Shown piece by piece: positions 62,317 to 64,000 of a stretch of DNA of 64,000 nt; position 1 is the first letter of the stretch, and each line of letters starts with the position of its first letter. The notes beneath the pieces were generated by a model. It had not been told where the DNA came from, did no database searches, and saw nothing but the letters and a program-made list of their open reading frames with translations. The position numbers and the translations under genes were made by a program. Source of the DNA: Cupriavidus sp. YR651 (GTDB lineage Bacteria > Pseudomonadota > Gammaproteobacteria > Burkholderiales > Burkholderiaceae). The DNA is taken from NCBI RefSeq assembly GCF_900101625.1, contig NZ_FMYZ01000002.1, positions 310,001-374,000 of the forward strand, given 5' to 3'.

Positions 62317-63710
62317 TGCAATGCTCCCTCCTTGTCGCGCATCAGCGCTTCGATCTCGTCGGCCTTCACCGGCACGCCGCGCGTCAGGATCTCGCAGTCG
62401 CCTGCGGTGACCACGGCGTCGTCCTCGATGCGGATGCCGATATGCCAGTAGCGTTCAGGTACGTCTTCCGACGGACGCACATAGATGCCGGGTTCGACGG
62501 TCAGGACCATGCCCGGCTGCAGCGGCCGCCACGGGCGCTCGCCTTCGTGCCCCGCGGGCAGCGGGCCCGGCACGCGGTACTCGCCCACGTCGTGCACGTC
62601 CATGCCGAGCCAGTGGCCCGTGCGGTGCATGTAGAAACGGCGGTAGCTGCCGCTTGCCAGCACATCGTCCAGCGAGCCTTCCTTGTTGCGGTCCAGCAGG
62701 CCGGTATCGAGCATGCCCTGCGCCAGCACGCGCACGGCGGCGTCGTGCGGCACGTTGTAAGGCACGCCGGCACGCGTCTCGGCAATGGCGGCTTCCTGCG
62801 CGGCCAGCACCAGGTCATAAAGCTCGCGTTGCGCCGGCGAGAAGCGGCCGGAGACCGGGAAGGTGCGCGTGATGTCCGACGCGTAGCCGTCCAGTTCGCA
62901 GCCGGCATCGATCAGGCAGAGATCGCCGTCGCGCAGTTCGGCGGGGCCGGCGCGGTAGTGCAGCACGCAGGCGTTGGCGCCAGTGGCGACGATCGAGTTG
63001 TAGGCCACGCTTTGCGCGCCGTGGCGACGGAATTCATAGAGCAGCTCCGCCTCCAGGTGGTACTCGCGCAGACCCTGGCGCGACGTGCGCATCGCGCGGA
63101 CGTGGGCCTGGGCCGAGATCTCGCCGGCGCGGCGCATGGTGGCGATCTCGCCGGCATCCTTGAACAGGCGCATCTCGTCCAGCAGCGTGCGCACGTCCAG
63201 CGCCACGGGCGGGGCGGCCACGCCAGCCCGGCCTTGCGTGCGCACGGCATCTAGCCAGCGGCGCACCTTGAGGTCCGTCTCCGCCGATGCGGCCAGCGGG
63301 TAGGCCACCTGGGCCCGGTTTGCCAGCAGCGGCGGCAGTTGCGTGTCGATGTCCTCGACGGAGTACGCATCGTCAAAGCCGAATGTGGCGCGCGCGCCTT
63401 CCGGGCCGTAGCGGAAACCGTCCCAGATCTCGCGCTCCTCATGCTTGGGGCGGCAGAACAGGATGCTGCGGTCGGCGCCGTCGCCGGGCCCGCCGGCCAC
63501 GAGCACCAGCACGGCCTCGGGTTCCGTGAAGCCGGTCAGGTAATAGAAATAGCTGTCGTGCCGGTACGGGTAGTCGCTGTCGCGATTGCGCATGGCTTCG
63601 GCCGCGGTGGGCACGATGGCCACGCCGCCACCGCCGGCACGCAGGTGTTGCAGCACACGGGCGCGGCGGTCGCGGCACGCGCCAAGGAGAGCGGAGTCGG
63701 GTGCGGACAT
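62313..63710 (-). CDS. pepP: Xaa-Pro aminopeptidase P
   Basis: The protein has 465 residues, with an N-terminal creatinase-like domain and a C-terminal M24B pita-bread domain that removes residues before proline. Metal ligands are visible: LIDAGCELDGYASDITRTFP (two Asp, about 267-286), HRTGHWLGMDVHD (His, about 358-370), TVEPGIYV (Glu) and GIRIEDDAVVT (Glu). The pepP-ubiH neighbourhood is conserved in many proteobacteria (pepP-ubiH-ubiI in E. coli). Confidence 0.96.
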   Translation of the reverse strand: MSAPDSALLGACRDRRARVLQHLRAGGGGVAIVPTAAEAMRNRDSDYPYRHDSYFYYLTGFTEPEAVLVLVAGGPGDGADRSILFCRPKHEEREIWDGFRYGPEGARATFGFDDAYSVEDIDTQLPPLLANRAQVAYPLAASAETDLKVRRWLDAVRTQGRAGVAAPPVALDVRTLLDEMRLFKDAGEIATMRRAGEISAQAHVRAMRTSRQGLREYHLEAELLYEFRRHGAQSVAYNSIVATGANACVLHYRAGPAELRDGDLCLIDAGCELDGYASDITRTFPVSGRFSPAQRELYDLVLAAQEAAIAETRAGVPYNVPHDAAVRVLAQGMLDTGLLDRNKEGSLDDVLASGSYRRFYMHRTGHWLGMDVHDVGEYRVPGPLPAGHEGERPWRPLQPGMVLTVEPGIYVRPSEDVPERYWHIGIRIEDDAVVTAGDCEILTRGVPVKADEIEALMRDKEGALQ

Positions 63711-63814
63711 GGGATGAAAGCGGTGAGGGGGAATGTGCCGATTCTAAACCCGTCGGCGCGTGATGCGGGCTGCCCGCGGCCCGGGATGGCACGCGGGCGC
63801 GGGGAGCGGGGCGC

Positions 63815-64000
63815 TCAGGCCCCGCGCGTACCGGTGGCGGGGGCGGTCAGTGCCGCGTCCAGTGCGGCCAGCTGCGCCGGGGTGCCAACGTTCTCCCAGC
63901 GACCGTCGAAGCGCTCGCCGGTAGCCGTGCCGTCGGCAATCGCCGCGCGGTAGTACGGCGACATCGCCACCTTCTCGCCGGGCTCGATGTCGCGGAACAG
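63815..64000 (-). CDS. murU: N-acetylmuramate-1-phosphate uridylyltransferase MurU, 3' end
   Basis: Only the last 61 codons are in the window; the gene continues past the end. The reading LFRDIEPGEKVAMSPYYRAA, then FDGRWENVGTPAQLAALDAA, matches the C-terminus of MurU-type nucleotidyltransferases, which charge recycled MurNAc-1-phosphate with UDP. It would complement AnmK in the same recycling route. It is upstream of pepP on the same strand. Confidence 0.8.
   Translation of the reverse strand: MFRDIEPGEKVAMSPYYRAAIADGTATGERFDGRWENVGTPAQLAALDAALTAPATGTRGA

Noticed and set aside
1..64000. CRISPR arrays, tRNAs, insertion sequences, prophage or integrase genes
   Set aside because: I looked for repeat-spacer periodicity, tRNA arms, transposase motifs and terminal inverted repeats and found none that held up.

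Overview
The window is chromosomal DNA of a high-GC beta-proteobacterium, most likely Cupriavidus or a close relative in the Burkholderiaceae. The evidence is the set and order of genes: an FmdB/DUF502/aspS/nudB/clsB run, a tyrS-M23-anmK-erpA block, rplM-rpsI, ruvABC-purH-fis-dusB, and a beta-oxidation operon (TetR, acyl-CoA dehydrogenase, hydroxyacyl-CoA dehydrogenase/enoyl-CoA hydratase, thiolase, DegV, enoyl-CoA hydratase) of the kind described in C. necator. The species is inferred, not proven. I see no integrase, transposase, phage gene, CRISPR array or tRNA. This is core genome with a few lineage-specific inserts.

Layout. 0-4 kb: envelope Tim44-like protein, then the ubiquinone genes ubiJ and ubiB and a TPMT-like methyltransferase. 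4-10 kb: a secreted repeat protein (minus strand), a sodium:solute symporter, a zinc-ribbon FmdB protein, a DUF502 membrane protein and aspS. 10-14.3 kb: a membrane coiled-coil protein, nudB, an EEP-family hydrolase, mobB and clsB. 14.5-23.3 kb: the TetR-controlled beta-oxidation operon and a convergent acyl-CoA thioesterase. 23.4-30.4 kb: an Atm1-type exporter, an orphan NMT1/THI5-type ABC importer, an Lrp regulator, a thiol dioxygenase and a HypT-like LysR regulator. 30.5-35.3 kb: glutamate dehydrogenase followed by gltIJKL for glutamate/aspartate uptake. 35.4-40.6 kb: a class II glutamine amidotransferase, tartrate dehydrogenase with glycerate kinase, pyrC and DUF3025. 40.6-43.1 kb: RNase P RNA, OsmC, a candidate small RNA, then rplM-rpsI. 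43.3-51.9 kb: a DUF6776-like coiled-coil protein with bactofilin, erpA, anmK, an M23 endopeptidase, tyrS, dtd, a PEBP protein, a phosphoglycerate-mutase-like phosphatase and a queuosine-precursor transporter. 52-64 kb (nearly all minus strand): a SYLF lipoprotein, a duplicated periplasmic protein, ruvB, ruvA, glpQ, ruvC, purH, fis, dusB, ubiH, a small conserved protein, pepP and the 3' end of murU.

How the genes work together. The 14.5-22.8 kb operon oxidises acyl-CoAs under a TetR repressor that has a palindromic operator at its own promoter. The gdhA-gltIJKL block imports glutamate/aspartate and deaminates glutamate. ttuC-ttuD convert tartrate to a glycolytic intermediate. Bactofilin, its membrane coiled-coil neighbour, AnmK and the M23 enzyme form a cell-wall neighbourhood.

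The least explained signals are non-coding. They are: (1) a promoter-to-terminator small RNA (about 41.72-41.90 kb) that displays CUCCUCC, an anti-Shine-Dalgarno motif, in a hairpin loop, with an operator-like dyad upstream; (2) a perfect 10-bp hairpin that buries the ribosome binding site of the orphan ABC importer, below a 26-bp dyad; (3) a perfect 23-bp inverted repeat with a T-N11-A core upstream of gdhA; (4) a 22-codon leader ORF that overlaps the start of the coiled-coil/bactofilin pair; (5) a Fis-type site over the dusB-fis promoter; and (6) tandem 8-bp repeats that contain the ruvC stop codon.
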